DNA of 64,000 nt from Paraclostridium ghonii (GCF_030815085.1 NZ_JAUSWG010000004.1), one strand, 5' to 3'. Counted from the stretch's first letter, positions 1 to 9,406 are shown. Notes: generated from the sequence alone by a model not told the origin. Made by a program: numbers and translations.

Positions 1-4
1 TACT

Positions 5-613
5 ATGCCTATATATCAAAAAATTGCTATAGATATAGCAAATAATATATGTAATGGTTATATATCTGAAGGAACTACACTTCATGGAAGGTCTGCTCTT
101 GCTGGAAAATACAATGTATCTCCAGAAACAATCAGAAGGTCCGTAAAAATACTTGAAGATTTAAAAGTCGTTGAAAGTATAAAAGGTAAGGGTATTGTAG
201 TGCTATCTCGTAATAAAGCTGAGTCTTTTTTAAAAAAATATCAAAATATAACAAATGTTTCTTCATATAAATCACAATTATCAGAACTTCTTAGTTCCAG
301 AAGTAAATTAGAGTCTCAAATTCTAGAAACTATGAACAAGATAGTAGACTACTCCAGTAGACTGTCTACTGTAAACCCACTTGTTCCTTTTGAGTTTTTA
401 ATAAAATCCAATTGTAAACTGATAGGTAAAACCCCAGGTCAAACTAATTTTTGGCAAAATACTGGTGCAACTATTGTTGCTATTAAAAGAGATGATGAAC
501 TTATAATTTCCCCTGGACCTTATATTGAGTTTTTGGAAAATGATATACTTATGGTTATCGGCGATACTAATATCAATATATCAGTTCCTATGTTTCTTTA
601 TGAAAAACAATAG
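5..613 (+). CDS. busR: GntR-family regulator with C-terminal RCK_C domain, BusR-like (c-di-AMP-type osmoregulator)
   Basis: This 202-residue protein has an N-terminal winged helix (residues 3-68, with SPETIRRSVKIL as recognition region), a coiled-coil linker (about 85-120) and a C-terminal RCK_C/TrkA_C fold (about 125-200, with NTGATIVAI and ISPGPY). This order is that of BusR from lactic acid bacteria, a cyclic di-AMP-responsive repressor of glycine betaine uptake, and the whole sequence resembles BusR as I remember it. It converges on a BCCT betaine transporter gene, which fits an osmolyte regulator. ATG at 5 lies at the window edge, so an upstream start or the ribosome site cannot be judged. 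Family assignment is firm; effector and targets are inferred. Confidence 0.88.
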   Translation: MPIYQKIAIDIANNICNGYISEGTTLHGRSALAGKYNVSPETIRRSVKILEDLKVVESIKGKGIVVLSRNKAESFLKKYQNITNVSSYKSQLSELLSSRSKLESQILETMNKIVDYSSRLSTVNPLVPFEFLIKSNCKLIGKTPGQTNFWQNTGATIVAIKRDDELIISPGPYIEFLENDILMVIGDTNINISVPMFLYEKQ

Positions 614-627
614 TAAAAAAATTCACG

Positions 628-679
628 AAAAAGGAGTATCTTAAAATGATCATATGATCATTTTAAGATACTCCTTTTT
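628..679. terminator. Bidirectional intrinsic terminator
   Basis: A perfect 26-bp palindrome centred at 653/654 has an A-run on its left edge and a T-run on its right. It can end both the rightward busR-like gene and the leftward BCCT gene. Confidence 0.9.
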
Positions 680-696
680 TATTTTTAATAAGCTTC

Positions 697-2226
697 CTAT
701 TGAACTTTAACTAAAGATTGCTTACGTCCTTTTTCACCTTCAAAATCTTTTTTTATTTCAAACTCATCTTTAAATTCTGCTTTTAATGCTTTTGTTATCG
801 ATACTATACTCACTATCATTATTATAGCAAATGGGAATGCCGAAACTATAGATACTGTTTGTAATGTCTCTAACCCTCCAGACATTAATATTACTAAAGC
901 CAATAAGGCTTGTATTATACCCCACGTAATTTTCTTTTTATTACTTGGATTTAAGTCTCCATCAGATGTAAACATTCCAAGCACATAAGTAGCTGAATCT
1001 GCTGATGATATAAAGAATGTACATAATAATATCATAGCTATTAACGATAATATATTCCCAAATTGATAATTAGAAAACACTTTAAATAATGCTGTTTCAG
1101 TTACCATTGTTGCATCTTTAGCAAAGTCTAATCCTAAATTAATGCCTAATGTCCCAAAAACTGAAAACCACACTATACACGCTAATGCAGGTACTAAAGT
1201 TACTCCAACTATAAACTCTCTTATAGTTCTTCCTTTCGATATTCTGGCTATAAATATCCCAACAAAAGGTATCCATGCTATCCACAGAGCCCAATAAAAT
1301 ATTCTCCACTGGCTAATCCACTCGCCTGTAGGATCCATATATAAACTTTGAGATATAAATTGCTCTATATATAATCCCATACCATTTGAGAAGTTTGTTA
1401 TAATATCCATCGTAGGTCCAATAATAGCAGCTCCTAATAGTAATGTAGCAGCTAAAGTTAGATTTATATTAGATAATAACTTTATCCCTTTGTCTAGTCC
1501 ACTAGTAGAACTTTTTATATATAAAACAGTTGCTATAACTATTATAATTATTTGTAAATATATAGTATTTTTTATTCCAAACATGTATTCAAGTCCACCT
1601 GCAATTTGCATAGTTCCCATACCTAAGGATGTTGCTATTCCTGTTACTGTTGTAAATACAGCTAAAATATCTATAGTTTTTCCTACAGGCCCTTTTACAC
1701 CGTCTTCTCCTAGAATAGGTAAAAATACACTACTTATTAACCCTGGTGCATCTTTTCTAAATTGAAAATATGCTAATGACAATCCCATTATTGCATAAGC
1801 CGCCCACGGAGTTACTCCCCAGTGTATAAATGATTGTTGCATTGCAAAGTTTGTTGCATCTAAACTTCCTGATTCTAGTCCTATTGGATTTACAAAATGT
1901 TTCATAGGTTCTACTGCTCCGAAAAATACTAATCCTATTCCCATTCCTGCTCCAAATAACATAGAAAACCAAGATAAGTTACTAAATTCCGGTCTATCAG
2001 TATCTTTTCCTAATCTTATATTTCCATATTTACTAAAAATTAAAAAACCTGCAAATATAACTAATGCTAACATAACAATTAGATATACCCAGTTAAAATT
2101 ATTTACCACTATATTAAATCCTTTATTAGATATGTTCTTAAACATTGTAGGTGACACAAGACCTAATATTACAACTACACTGGTCAGTAATAAAGATATA
2201 TTAAATACAATATTATTTTTTTTCAT
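697..2226 (-). CDS. BCCT-family betaine/carnitine/choline transporter
   Basis: A 509-residue polytopic membrane protein of the betaine-choline-carnitine transporter family. It has the glycine-rich TM motif GAGMGIGLVFFGAVEP and the aromatic signature FYWALWIAW followed by FVGIFIARISKGRTIREF, so about 12 TM segments are expected. Such proteins import compatible solutes coupled to Na+ or H+. I chose ATG at 2226 because GAGGAGG sits 5-7 bases upstream; an in-frame TTG at 2232 would touch the ribosome site. The gene is alone between terminators, next to the BusR-like regulator, and has repeated ACAACT half-sites at its promoter. The substrate is likely glycine betaine but is not proven by sequence. 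Confidence 0.93.
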   Translation of the reverse strand: MKKNNIVFNISLLLTSVVVILGLVSPTMFKNISNKGFNIVVNNFNWVYLIVMLALVIFAGFLIFSKYGNIRLGKDTDRPEFSNLSWFSMLFGAGMGIGLVFFGAVEPMKHFVNPIGLESGSLDATNFAMQQSFIHWGVTPWAAYAIMGLSLAYFQFRKDAPGLISSVFLPILGEDGVKGPVGKTIDILAVFTTVTGIATSLGMGTMQIAGGLEYMFGIKNTIYLQIIIIVIATVLYIKSSTSGLDKGIKLLSNINLTLAATLLLGAAIIGPTMDIITNFSNGMGLYIEQFISQSLYMDPTGEWISQWRIFYWALWIAWIPFVGIFIARISKGRTIREFIVGVTLVPALACIVWFSVFGTLGINLGLDFAKDATMVTETALFKVFSNYQFGNILSLIAMILLCTFFISSADSATYVLGMFTSDGDLNPSNKKKITWGIIQALLALVILMSGGLETLQTVSIVSAFPFAIIMIVSIVSITKALKAEFKDEFEIKKDFEGEKGRKQSLVKVQ

Positions 2227-2295
2227 ACTCAACCTCCTCTATTTATTTCTATCGCAAAGTAACAACTTATTTTTTTAACAAAGTTTTTGCTTGTA

Positions 2296-2324
2296 ACAAC
2301 TTAATTTTACCATAGAGTTGTTTC
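2296..2324 (-). promoter_or_regulatory. Candidate BusR-like operator, BCCT promoter
   Basis: Reading the minus strand, GAAACAACT (2324-2316), 14 bases, then AGTTGT (2301-2296). The site covers the -10 box and start point. The same arrangement with the same 14-base spacing occurs at the OpuC-type promoter at 63172-63200. A further half-site lies at 2262-2267, inside the direct repeat GTAACAACTTA (2259-2269 and 2293-2303). Confidence 0.55.
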
Positions 2325-2332
2325 TGATGCAA
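2304..2332 (-). promoter_or_regulatory. Sigma-A promoter of BCCT gene
   Basis: On the minus strand, TTGCAT (2332-2327) and TAAAAT (2309-2304) are separated by exactly 17 bases, giving a start near 2297 and a leader of about 70 bases. Confidence 0.6.
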
Positions 2333-2378
2333 ATTTAAACTTAAATTATACTTTTAAATGAATGGTTCTATTTTAATA

Positions 2379-2414
2379 AAAAGGTTGAGTACAAAAATTT
2401 GTACTCAACCTTTT
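2379..2414 (-). terminator. Intrinsic terminator of first PIG-L gene
   Basis: A 14-bp or longer stem (AAAAGGTTGAGTAC with its complement) overlaps the stop codon of the leftward PIG-L gene and is followed on that strand by a T-rich run. Confidence 0.75.
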
Positions 2415-3198
2415 AATATCTACTCAATATTGATTTGTATTGAGGATCGTTATATAAATGATCGAAGTATTTATGAGATGATATATACCCTATCCCATAA
2501 AGTTGTTTTTTCTCATTTTTTATCCTATATGAGTTTAGTGCACCTTTTATTTTTGCTTTATCTTCAACAGTCTTTGATATATAAACGTCTCTTTTGTTTT
2601 TTGGAATATCTTTTAAATATGAAGGTTTTACAAAATACCTTGCATCTTTTACTTTTCCTTCATCACTGAGGTGTTTTAAGACTTCTCCATTTTTTCTATG
2701 CATTGGATGATTATCATATTCATAGTGTTGAGCTATATGTGTTACACTATCAAATCTATTTTCAAATCCTAAGATAGTCTTCTCCATAAGATCATATTGA
2801 GGTTTTTTATCTTCACTTTTATCTGCTAAAATTATTATATTACTACTTTTTATACCTAAATGTTTTAAAGCATATTTAAATTCATTATTTCTTAAATTTT
2901 CTTTTTCTTTTCTATCTATACCTTTGAACTTTGGTATTTGATCAAATACATTAACACCTGACCCATCAGAAACTAGTACAATGTAAACATTATCTGCACC
3001 GCATTTTTTTACAGCTTCTATTATTGCACTTCCCCCCCAAAGTACTTCATCATCTTGATGCTGAGGATAAAATACTACATTATCTCCAAATTTTTCATGT
3101 TCAAAATTCTCATCTTTAAATCCTTGAAATTTAACTCCAAATCCAATTATTAAAAAAATTATTATTAAAATTATTATTCTAACCCTTGCTTTTTTCAT
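2413..3198 (-). CDS. PIG-L (LmbE-like) family deacetylase, membrane-anchored, copy 1
   Basis: A 261-residue protein with an N-terminal hydrophobic segment (about residues 5-25) after basic residues, so it is probably anchored and faces outside. The metal-binding PIG-L motif appears as HQDDE rather than the usual HPDDE, and the distal histidines are in DNHPMH. Family members remove N-acetyl groups from GlcNAc-type sugars, so a wall or surface glycan substrate is plausible. ATG at 3198 was chosen because AGGTGG lies 8 bases upstream, whereas the GTG at 3210 has no spaced ribosome site; this also makes it exactly as long as its paralogue at 3595-4380. The two are very similar throughout, indicating tandem duplication. 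Confidence 0.88.
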   Translation of the reverse strand: MKKARVRIIILIIIFLIIGFGVKFQGFKDENFEHEKFGDNVVFYPQHQDDEVLWGGSAIIEAVKKCGADNVYIVLVSDGSGVNVFDQIPKFKGIDRKEKENLRNNEFKYALKHLGIKSSNIIILADKSEDKKPQYDLMEKTILGFENRFDSVTHIAQHYEYDNHPMHRKNGEVLKHLSDEGKVKDARYFVKPSYLKDIPKNKRDVYISKTVEDKAKIKGALNSYRIKNEKKQLYGIGYISSHKYFDHLYNDPQYKSILSRY

Positions 3199-3594
3199 CT
3201 TGTTCACCACCTAGCGTTGTTGTCAAAAAACATATGATTTGCTACTAAGTGTACTTATTTTTTCACTCTTATTTATAAATATTCATTTCTTCTGCAATTG
3301 ACACCATTAAATAAAAAATTCGCTCCGCTCATGTCGCCAACGACTTCGTCCGTTGCTCAAAATGTCATTTTTTACTTTCACCAAGATACTAATATAACTA
3401 TACTTCATAAGTTATCCACAAATACTCGTTAATCATAAATTCCTTAAGCGTAAAAAATCCGCTTAACTTGAGCGACTATGTCTTCGAACCACTTTGTGTG
3501 TCCGACGACCTTTTAAAAAAGATCCGCTGATCAAGTTTATAAGTTAAAAATAAAAAAACTACTTAAAATGTATAAATTTTAAGTAGTTTTTTTA
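3199..3594. other. Intergenic spacer between PIG-L paralogues with GC-richer stretches
   Basis: No gene was found in this ~396-base gap. It contains two locally GC-richer patches (about 3318-3370 and 3445-3535) that stand out from the AT-rich background and share short words such as CGCT, ATGTC and ACTTCG. They look like degraded copies of something repeated, but I cannot identify a source. The right end is the terminator of copy 2. Confidence 0.4.
3552..3593 (-). terminator. Intrinsic terminator of second PIG-L gene
   Basis: The stem AAAAAAACTACTTAAAAT pairs with ATTTTAAGTAGTTTTTTT around a short loop, immediately beyond the stop codon of the leftward gene. Confidence 0.85.
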
Positions 3595-4380
3595 CTAATA
3601 AATACTCAATACTGATGTATATTGAGGATCATTATATAAATGATTAAAGTATTTACGTGTTGATATATATCCAATTCCATAAAGTTGCTTTTTTTCATTT
3701 TTTATTTTGTATGCATCTAAAGCACCTTTTACTTTTGATTTATCTTCTTCAGTATTAGATGTATATACCTCTATTTTATCTTCTGGTATATCTTTTACAT
3801 ATGCCGGTTTTACAAAATATCTAGCATCTTTAACTTTTCCTTCATCGCTAAGCCTTTTTAAAACTTTTCCATTTTCTCTATGCATCGGATGATTATCGTA
3901 TTTATGATGTTGAGCAACATGCGTCACGCTATCAAATTCTTTTTCAAAATCTAATATAGTTTTCTCCATTAAATCAAAATGATTCCCTTGATGTTTTGTT
4001 TCATCCGCTAATATTCTTATGTTACTACTTTTTACACCTAAGCTATTTAATGCTGCTTTAAATTCATTATTTCTTAAAATTTTCTTTTCGTTTCTACTTA
4101 TACCCTTAAATTGTGGAAGCTGATTAAATACATTAACTCCTGATCCATCGGAAATTAATACAACATAAACATTGTCTGCTCCGCACTCTTTTATTGCTTT
4201 TGTAATTGCACTAGCTCCCCATAAAGTTTCATCATCTTGGTGTTGAGGGTAAAATACTACATGCTGTTTAAATGCTTTATTTTCTTGTTCTTCATTTTCT
4301 CCATATATAAACTTAGCTCCAAGGCCTATAATTAAAGTTATTATAATAACTATACATACTTTAAATATTTTTTTATCCAT
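3595..4380 (-). CDS. PIG-L (LmbE-like) family deacetylase, membrane-anchored, copy 2
   Basis: A 261-residue paralogue of the gene at 2413-3198, with the same layout: N-terminal hydrophobic anchor (about residues 5-23), HQDDE in place of HPDDE, the conserved SDGSGVNVF segment, and DNHPMH near the middle. GGTGGT precedes the ATG at 4380. Each copy has its own terminator, and the 396-base gap between them is unusually long for an operon, so they are probably separate units. Zn-dependent N-deacetylase activity on an acetamido sugar is the family expectation; the substrate is unknown. Confidence 0.88.
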   Translation of the reverse strand: MDKKIFKVCIVIIITLIIGLGAKFIYGENEEQENKAFKQHVVFYPQHQDDETLWGASAITKAIKECGADNVYVVLISDGSGVNVFNQLPQFKGISRNEKKILRNNEFKAALNSLGVKSSNIRILADETKHQGNHFDLMEKTILDFEKEFDSVTHVAQHHKYDNHPMHRENGKVLKRLSDEGKVKDARYFVKPAYVKDIPEDKIEVYTSNTEEDKSKVKGALDAYKIKNEKKQLYGIGYISTRKYFNHLYNDPQYTSVLSIY

Positions 4381-4513
4381 ATTTGCACCACCTACTATCT
4401 TTATAATGTATATTATCTTTAAGTATTAATGGTACACTTTTTTATCATATTTTTCTATATTTTGTAGTTCTTTGTTACGTTATTGTAATATTTTGCAATT
4501 TCCCCTGCATTTT

Positions 4514-5284
4514 TTATTTTATATAATTTTCGATTTTATATGGTTCAAAAGGCTCTTTTTTAAATAAAATAGCATTTGTAGGACATTTATGTATGCACTT
4601 TTCACAACCTATACACTTATCGTAAAACTCTATGTTTTTATATTTCATAACTATATTATTAGTTGGACATTCAAATTCACATAACTTGCAATTTATACAT
4701 TTTTTTTCATCTACAGAAAAGTTTCTCTTTGCATATTTTTTTGCATAAATTAAAAAACTATCATAAACTAATTTTGTTCCAATAGTTCTTTTTTTATAAT
4801 TTATATTACTTCTTTTGTCGTTTATAAAATCGTTGACTATGTTATTTACTTTATTTGGTGCGCAGTTTAATATTTTCATTATTTCATCATCTGTATTTTT
4901 TTTGAAAAACTTATGGTAATAATTATTAGGCATTTGTATAGATGTATTTATAACTACGTCTAACCCTTTTTTATTTAATAATTTTGCCAAATAAACTCTA
5001 CCCTCACTATGCTTATCTCCTGCTAATGTATGATATACTATACATTTTTTAGGTTCATTTGGTATATTTTTATTTATCCAATTTGTAAGTATTTTCGGTA
5101 ACATCTCTGCATGTATAGGTCCTCCAAATACATAAAAATCATATTCCTTTTTTAAACTTTCTTCTTTTTCTATATTTATAAGATCTAAACTTATACTCTC
5201 TTTTTCAAATTTTTCTTTAAAAATCTCAGCTATATACTTTGAATTTCCAGTTCCTGAAAAAAATACAACAGCTCCGTTTTTCAT
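4514..5284 (-). CDS. EFR1-type flavodoxin/ferredoxin fusion protein
   Basis: 256 residues. The N-terminal part (about 1-150) is flavodoxin-like, with the phosphate-binding loop FSGTGNSKY. The C-terminal part carries two 4Fe-4S motifs, CINCKLCEFECP and CIGCEKCIHKCP (about residues 190-240). This domain order is that of the EFR1 family of small electron carriers found in anaerobes. It should be cytoplasmic, shuttling electrons between FMN and two clusters; the partner enzyme is not evident from the neighbours. It is a single gene, separated from pepV by a terminator. Confidence 0.85.
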   Translation of the reverse strand: MKNGAVVFFSGTGNSKYIAEIFKEKFEKESISLDLINIEKEESLKKEYDFYVFGGPIHAEMLPKILTNWINKNIPNEPKKCIVYHTLAGDKHSEGRVYLAKLLNKKGLDVVINTSIQMPNNYYHKFFKKNTDDEIMKILNCAPNKVNNIVNDFINDKRSNINYKKRTIGTKLVYDSFLIYAKKYAKRNFSVDEKKCINCKLCEFECPTNNIVMKYKNIEFYDKCIGCEKCIHKCPTNAILFKKEPFEPYKIENYIK

Positions 5285-5327
5285 AAATAGTCACACCTTC
5301 CTTTTAATTATTATTTATTTTTATTAT

Positions 5328-5363
5328 AAATAAGGAACCCTTTAAAAACAAAGGTTCCTTATT
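5328..5363 (-). terminator. Intrinsic terminator downstream of pepV
   Basis: AAATAAGGAACC pairs perfectly with GGTTCCTTATTT, with additional CTTT/AAAG pairing around the loop. It lies 15 bases beyond the pepV stop codon. Confidence 0.8.
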
Positions 5364-5377
5364 TATTAGATATTAAA

Positions 5378-6721
5378 CTATCTAGTTAATTCATATAATG
5401 TAAGTGCATAAATTTCAGTTGCTTTTATCATATCTTTTATTTCAACATATTCATTTGGTTGGTGTTCTGTCTTTTCTCCCCAAGGAAAAATTGCCCCGAA
5501 TGCTACACAGTTATCTATAGCTCTTGCATAAGTAGCTCCTCCAGATGTCATAGGAGTTGAATCACATCTTGTTTCTTTTTCATATATTTTTCTTAAAGTT
5601 TTTATTAAAAAGTGATCTTCAGGTATGTATATTGATTTAAGCCAATCAAATTCAATATATTTTAATCCATATTCACTAGCTTTTTTACTTAATGCATTTA
5701 CAAATAGATCTTTTTCTACTGTAACAGGTATTCTAACATCTAAATAAATTTTTTCATCATTTTGATTAAAATCAACTTTACCTAAGTTAAATGTTAACTT
5801 TCCTGATATATCTTCACAGTTTGGTAATATAGAACTTGCATGTGCATCTTCTTTTATTACCTCAGCTATAAAATCTATTGCAGGAGTACTTACCCCAGTA
5901 TTCTTAATAGCCATACATAATCTAGATATAGAATTTATACCTTCATTACATTTTTGTGAATGTACACTTTTACCAATTACTGTTATCTTGTTGTCCTCTT
6001 TTTTATAATCAAATTCTAGTCTATCTAATTCACATTCTAATTCATGTAAATTAATACTATCGTATGTAGCTTTACTTGGAACAGCATTGAATGCATCCCC
6101 TGCTTTTAAACTAACTTTTGAAGGTTTATTTGAAGATAATATACATTGTAATAATCCCTTTTCAGCGTTTATACATGGAAATTCACTATCTGGAGTAAAT
6201 CCAAAGCTAGGTATCTCTTCTTTATTTTCGTTGTATTTAGCCATATCTCTCCATAAAGTTTCTTCATCTGTTCCAAAGATAAATCTTACTCTTTTATTTA
6301 ACTTAAAACCTGCATCTAGTATTGATTTTACTGCATATATAGCTGATATAGTAGGTCCTTTATCATCTTGTGTTCCTCTACCATAAAGTTTGCCATCTAT
6401 TATAGTCCCTTTAAATGGTTCTACATTCCATGCACTTAAATCTCCAGCTGGAACTACATCTAAATGTCCTAATATACCTACTAATTCTTCGCCTTCCCCT
6501 ATTTCTGCATATCCATAATATCCTTCTTTATCTTTATAAGTTTTGAATCCTAGCTTATCACATAGGTTTAGCATATGATTTAGTGCATTATCTATATCTT
6601 TTCCAAATGGATATTCTTTACTTTCTTCCCCTATTACACTTGGAATCTGTACACTTTCAATAATTGCATTAATCATTTCATCTTTAATGTTTTCAACACT
6701 TTTTACAATTTTATCTCTCAT
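5378..6721 (-). CDS. pepV: M20 (Sapep/PepV-type) dipeptidase
   Basis: 447 residues, the usual PepV length. The di-metal ligands are visible: GHLDVVP, the bridging Asp in GRGTQDDKGPT, the Glu pair in GTDEETLW, the Asp in TPDSEFP, and the C-terminal His in EKTEHQPNEYV. The lid domain is inserted between the two catalytic halves, as in the family. It is expected to be a cytoplasmic, Zn-dependent dipeptidase that finishes peptide breakdown, fitting an amino-acid-fermenting organism that also carries the peptide importer at 34.4-40.2 kb. It is followed by its own terminator. Confidence 0.9.
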   Translation of the reverse strand: MRDKIVKSVENIKDEMINAIIESVQIPSVIGEESKEYPFGKDIDNALNHMLNLCDKLGFKTYKDKEGYYGYAEIGEGEELVGILGHLDVVPAGDLSAWNVEPFKGTIIDGKLYGRGTQDDKGPTISAIYAVKSILDAGFKLNKRVRFIFGTDEETLWRDMAKYNENKEEIPSFGFTPDSEFPCINAEKGLLQCILSSNKPSKVSLKAGDAFNAVPSKATYDSINLHELECELDRLEFDYKKEDNKITVIGKSVHSQKCNEGINSISRLCMAIKNTGVSTPAIDFIAEVIKEDAHASSILPNCEDISGKLTFNLGKVDFNQNDEKIYLDVRIPVTVEKDLFVNALSKKASEYGLKYIEFDWLKSIYIPEDHFLIKTLRKIYEKETRCDSTPMTSGGATYARAIDNCVAFGAIFPWGEKTEHQPNEYVEIKDMIKATEIYALTLYELTR

Positions 6722-6778
6722 ATTCCCTAATCCTTTCTTAAAACATAACTTTAATTATAATTATACCAATTTATATTT

Positions 6779-9406
6779 TTATTTGTTATATTTTCTTCTC
6801 AAAATCTCACTAGTTTCCATTGATAATGTAGATAAAGTTGCAAGCCCAAAACAAACTAATAAAATATTTAAATTAAAACTATAAGGAATATTAAATATTT
6901 CTCTCATAAATGGAAGTAAAGTTGACATAAACATAGTCAAACAAATACAAACTGCACCTAGTACATATTTATTACTTGTAAATCCTAATTCAAATATTGA
7001 TTGAGTATTTGATCTTGATGCAAATGTCTGCATTATTCGAGACAATGTAAGTGTTGCAAATGCCATTGCTACTCCTAATTCATCTGAGTATCTAAGACCT
7101 ATTAATTGAGCCATTATTGTAACTGCACCAATTATATAACCTCTTGTTAAAACAAATCCTATTGTATCTTTAGTCAATATCTTTTCATCTTTATCTCTTG
7201 GAGGATTATTCATTACACCCTTTTCAGGATTTTCTACCCCTAATGCTATTGCTGGTAGTGAATCTGTTACAAGATTTATAAATAGTAATTGTATTGTAGT
7301 AAATGGATTTGGTAAGCTTGCAATTACCGCAAATAGTATTGCTATTATTCCACCTAAATTTCCTGAGAATAAATACATTATTGATTTTTTAATATTTGTA
7401 TACACTGTTCTACCTACTTCTATTGCATTTACTATAGTTGCAAAGTTATCATCTACTAAAATCATATCAGATGCATCTTTTGCAACTTCTGTTCCACTTC
7501 CCATTCCTATTCCTATGTCTGCTTGTTTTAATGCTGGAGCATCATTTACTCCATCGCCTGTCATTGCACAAACTTTACCTTTCCTTTGCCAAGCTTTTAC
7601 TATTCTTATTTTATTTTCAGGGGAAACTCTCGCATATATCGATATTTTTTCTAATTCTTTATCTAATTCTTCATCACTTAATACATCTAATTCATGCCCT
7701 GTTAAAGCTATATCTCCATTATTAAATAAGCCTATTTCTTTAGCAATTGCTTTTGCTGTTGTTTTATGATCTCCTGTTATCATAACTGTTTTTATTCCTG
7801 ATTTTTTAGCATTTTCAATAGCTTCATAAACTTCTTTTCTAGGTGGATCTATCATGGCAGTAAGTCCAATTAAAGTTAAGTTTTCTTCATCATTTGCTGT
7901 TGGAACAAAATCTTCACTATTAACCCTTTTAGTAGCTAGAGCTAAAACTCTTAAAGCCTTTTTTGAAAACTCTTCATTCATACGCTTATATCGATTTAGT
8001 ATTCTGTCATTTATTTTAACTACTTCATCTCCTACTAATGCATATTTACATCTACTAAGTATTACATCTGGAGCTCCTTTTGTAAACATTACTACACCTT
8101 CATCTACTTTATGTACAGTTGTCATTCTCTTTCTATCACTATCAAATGGTAATTCACTTATTCTAATATTTTCATTTCTTATTTTCTTATAATCAAAACC
8201 TTTTTTATTTGCATAATTTATAAGAGCTATTTCCGTAGGATCTCCTATTTCAATCCCTTCACTTGTTACATCTGAATCATTACACAAACTTGAACACAAT
8301 ATTATAAATTCTTCTTGTTTTGATAGCATTTTTGCTGCTGCAACTTCCAAGCTATCATTGTATGCTAATACTCTTTCAGGGTTGTATATATATGTATCTA
8401 CAACTGTCATTTTATTCTGAGTTAAGGTTCCTGTTTTATCTGTACATATAACACTTGTTGATCCTAATGTTTCAACCGCTGGTAACTTTCTAACTATAGC
8501 TTGTCTTTTAGCCATAATGTTTGTCCCAACAGCAAGGACAATTGTCACTATAGACGATAATGCTTCTGGTATAGCCGCAACTGCTATAGCTACCGCAAAC
8601 ATAAACGAATCAATTAATTTAGCTCCTCTTAAAACATCTATTAAAAATATAAAAGCTGCTAGTATTACTATTCCTACTCCAAGTTTTTTACTAAAATCAT
8701 CTAACTTAATTTGAAGGGGGGTTTGCTTATTTTCTGCATTTTCTAATAAATCTGCAATTTTGCCCATCTCAGTATTCATAGAGGTTTGTGTTACTACATA
8801 CATGCCTCTTCCATAGACTACCATAGATCCACTAAACACCATATTTTTTTGGTCTCCTAAAGCTGAATCTTTTATTATTACATTATTATGTTTTAACACA
8901 GGTTCTGCTTCTCCTGTAAGCATTCCTTCTACAACTTTAAGAGTTTGTGATTCTATTACTCTTCCATCTGCTGGTACATAATCTCCAGCTTCTAAAATTA
9001 TTATATCTCCTGGTACTATATCTTTTGAATTAGCTGTAATTTTTTTATTATCTCTTATGACTTTTGCATTTGGAACTGACAATTTTTTTAAACTTTGAAG
9101 TGAACTTTCTGCTTTTTTGGTTTGAACTACGGATAATATTGAATTTAAAATTAATACCGCAAATATAATTGAAGACTCCATTCCTTCTCCTAAAAATATT
9201 TGTACAAGTGCTGCTATTAATAGAATAATAACTAAGGGATCTTTAAAAGTTTCTAAAAATAATTTCCAAATTGGTACCTTTGCCTTTTCTTTTAATTCAT
9301 TTGGCCCATAATTATTTAATAACTCTTTTGCTTTTGTTGAGCTTAACCCTTTTAAGCTAGAATTTACCTGGCTTAAAGTCTCCTCTACACTTTTCTTATA
9401 AAACAT
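6779..9406 (-). CDS. P2-type cation-translocating ATPase (Ca2+/Mn2+ type), paralogue 1
   Basis: 875 residues with all P-type parts: actuator TGEAEP (about 164-169; the usual TGES serine is Ala), phosphorylation site DKTGTLTQ (Asp about 323), MTGDGVNDAPALKQADIGI, and about 10 TM helices. The TM4 ion site reads VAAIPEAL and TM6 NLVTDSLPA, so the SERCA site-II Glu, Asn and Asp are kept. At the site-I positions TM5 has Gly (SGNLGGII) and TM8 Arg (LSRIMQTF) where SERCA has Glu, suggesting one ion per cycle. It is very similar to the next gene, a tandem duplicate. Its leader retains a terminator but no aptamer. Confidence 0.9.
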   Translation of the reverse strand: MFYKKSVEETLSQVNSSLKGLSSTKAKELLNNYGPNELKEKAKVPIWKLFLETFKDPLVIILLIAALVQIFLGEGMESSIIFAVLILNSILSVVQTKKAESSLQSLKKLSVPNAKVIRDNKKITANSKDIVPGDIIILEAGDYVPADGRVIESQTLKVVEGMLTGEAEPVLKHNNVIIKDSALGDQKNMVFSGSMVVYGRGMYVVTQTSMNTEMGKIADLLENAENKQTPLQIKLDDFSKKLGVGIVILAAFIFLIDVLRGAKLIDSFMFAVAIAVAAIPEALSSIVTIVLAVGTNIMAKRQAIVRKLPAVETLGSTSVICTDKTGTLTQNKMTVVDTYIYNPERVLAYNDSLEVAAAKMLSKQEEFIILCSSLCNDSDVTSEGIEIGDPTEIALINYANKKGFDYKKIRNENIRISELPFDSDRKRMTTVHKVDEGVVMFTKGAPDVILSRCKYALVGDEVVKINDRILNRYKRMNEEFSKKALRVLALATKRVNSEDFVPTANDEENLTLIGLTAMIDPPRKEVYEAIENAKKSGIKTVMITGDHKTTAKAIAKEIGLFNNGDIALTGHELDVLSDEELDKELEKISIYARVSPENKIRIVKAWQRKGKVCAMTGDGVNDAPALKQADIGIGMGSGTEVAKDASDMILVDDNFATIVNAIEVGRTVYTNIKKSIMYLFSGNLGGIIAILFAVIASLPNPFTTIQLLFINLVTDSLPAIALGVENPEKGVMNNPPRDKDEKILTKDTIGFVLTRGYIIGAVTIMAQLIGLRYSDELGVAMAFATLTLSRIMQTFASRSNTQSIFELGFTSNKYVLGAVCICLTMFMSTLLPFMREIFNIPYSFNLNILLVCFGLATLSTLSMETSEILRRKYNK

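Noticed and set aside
7438..7769. Open frames opposite the ATPase genes on the plus strand
   Set aside because: They have low-complexity Leu/His-rich or Ser-rich products, no ribosome sites, and lie entirely over strongly conserved ATPase sequence on the other strand; the same shadow recurs over the paralogue.
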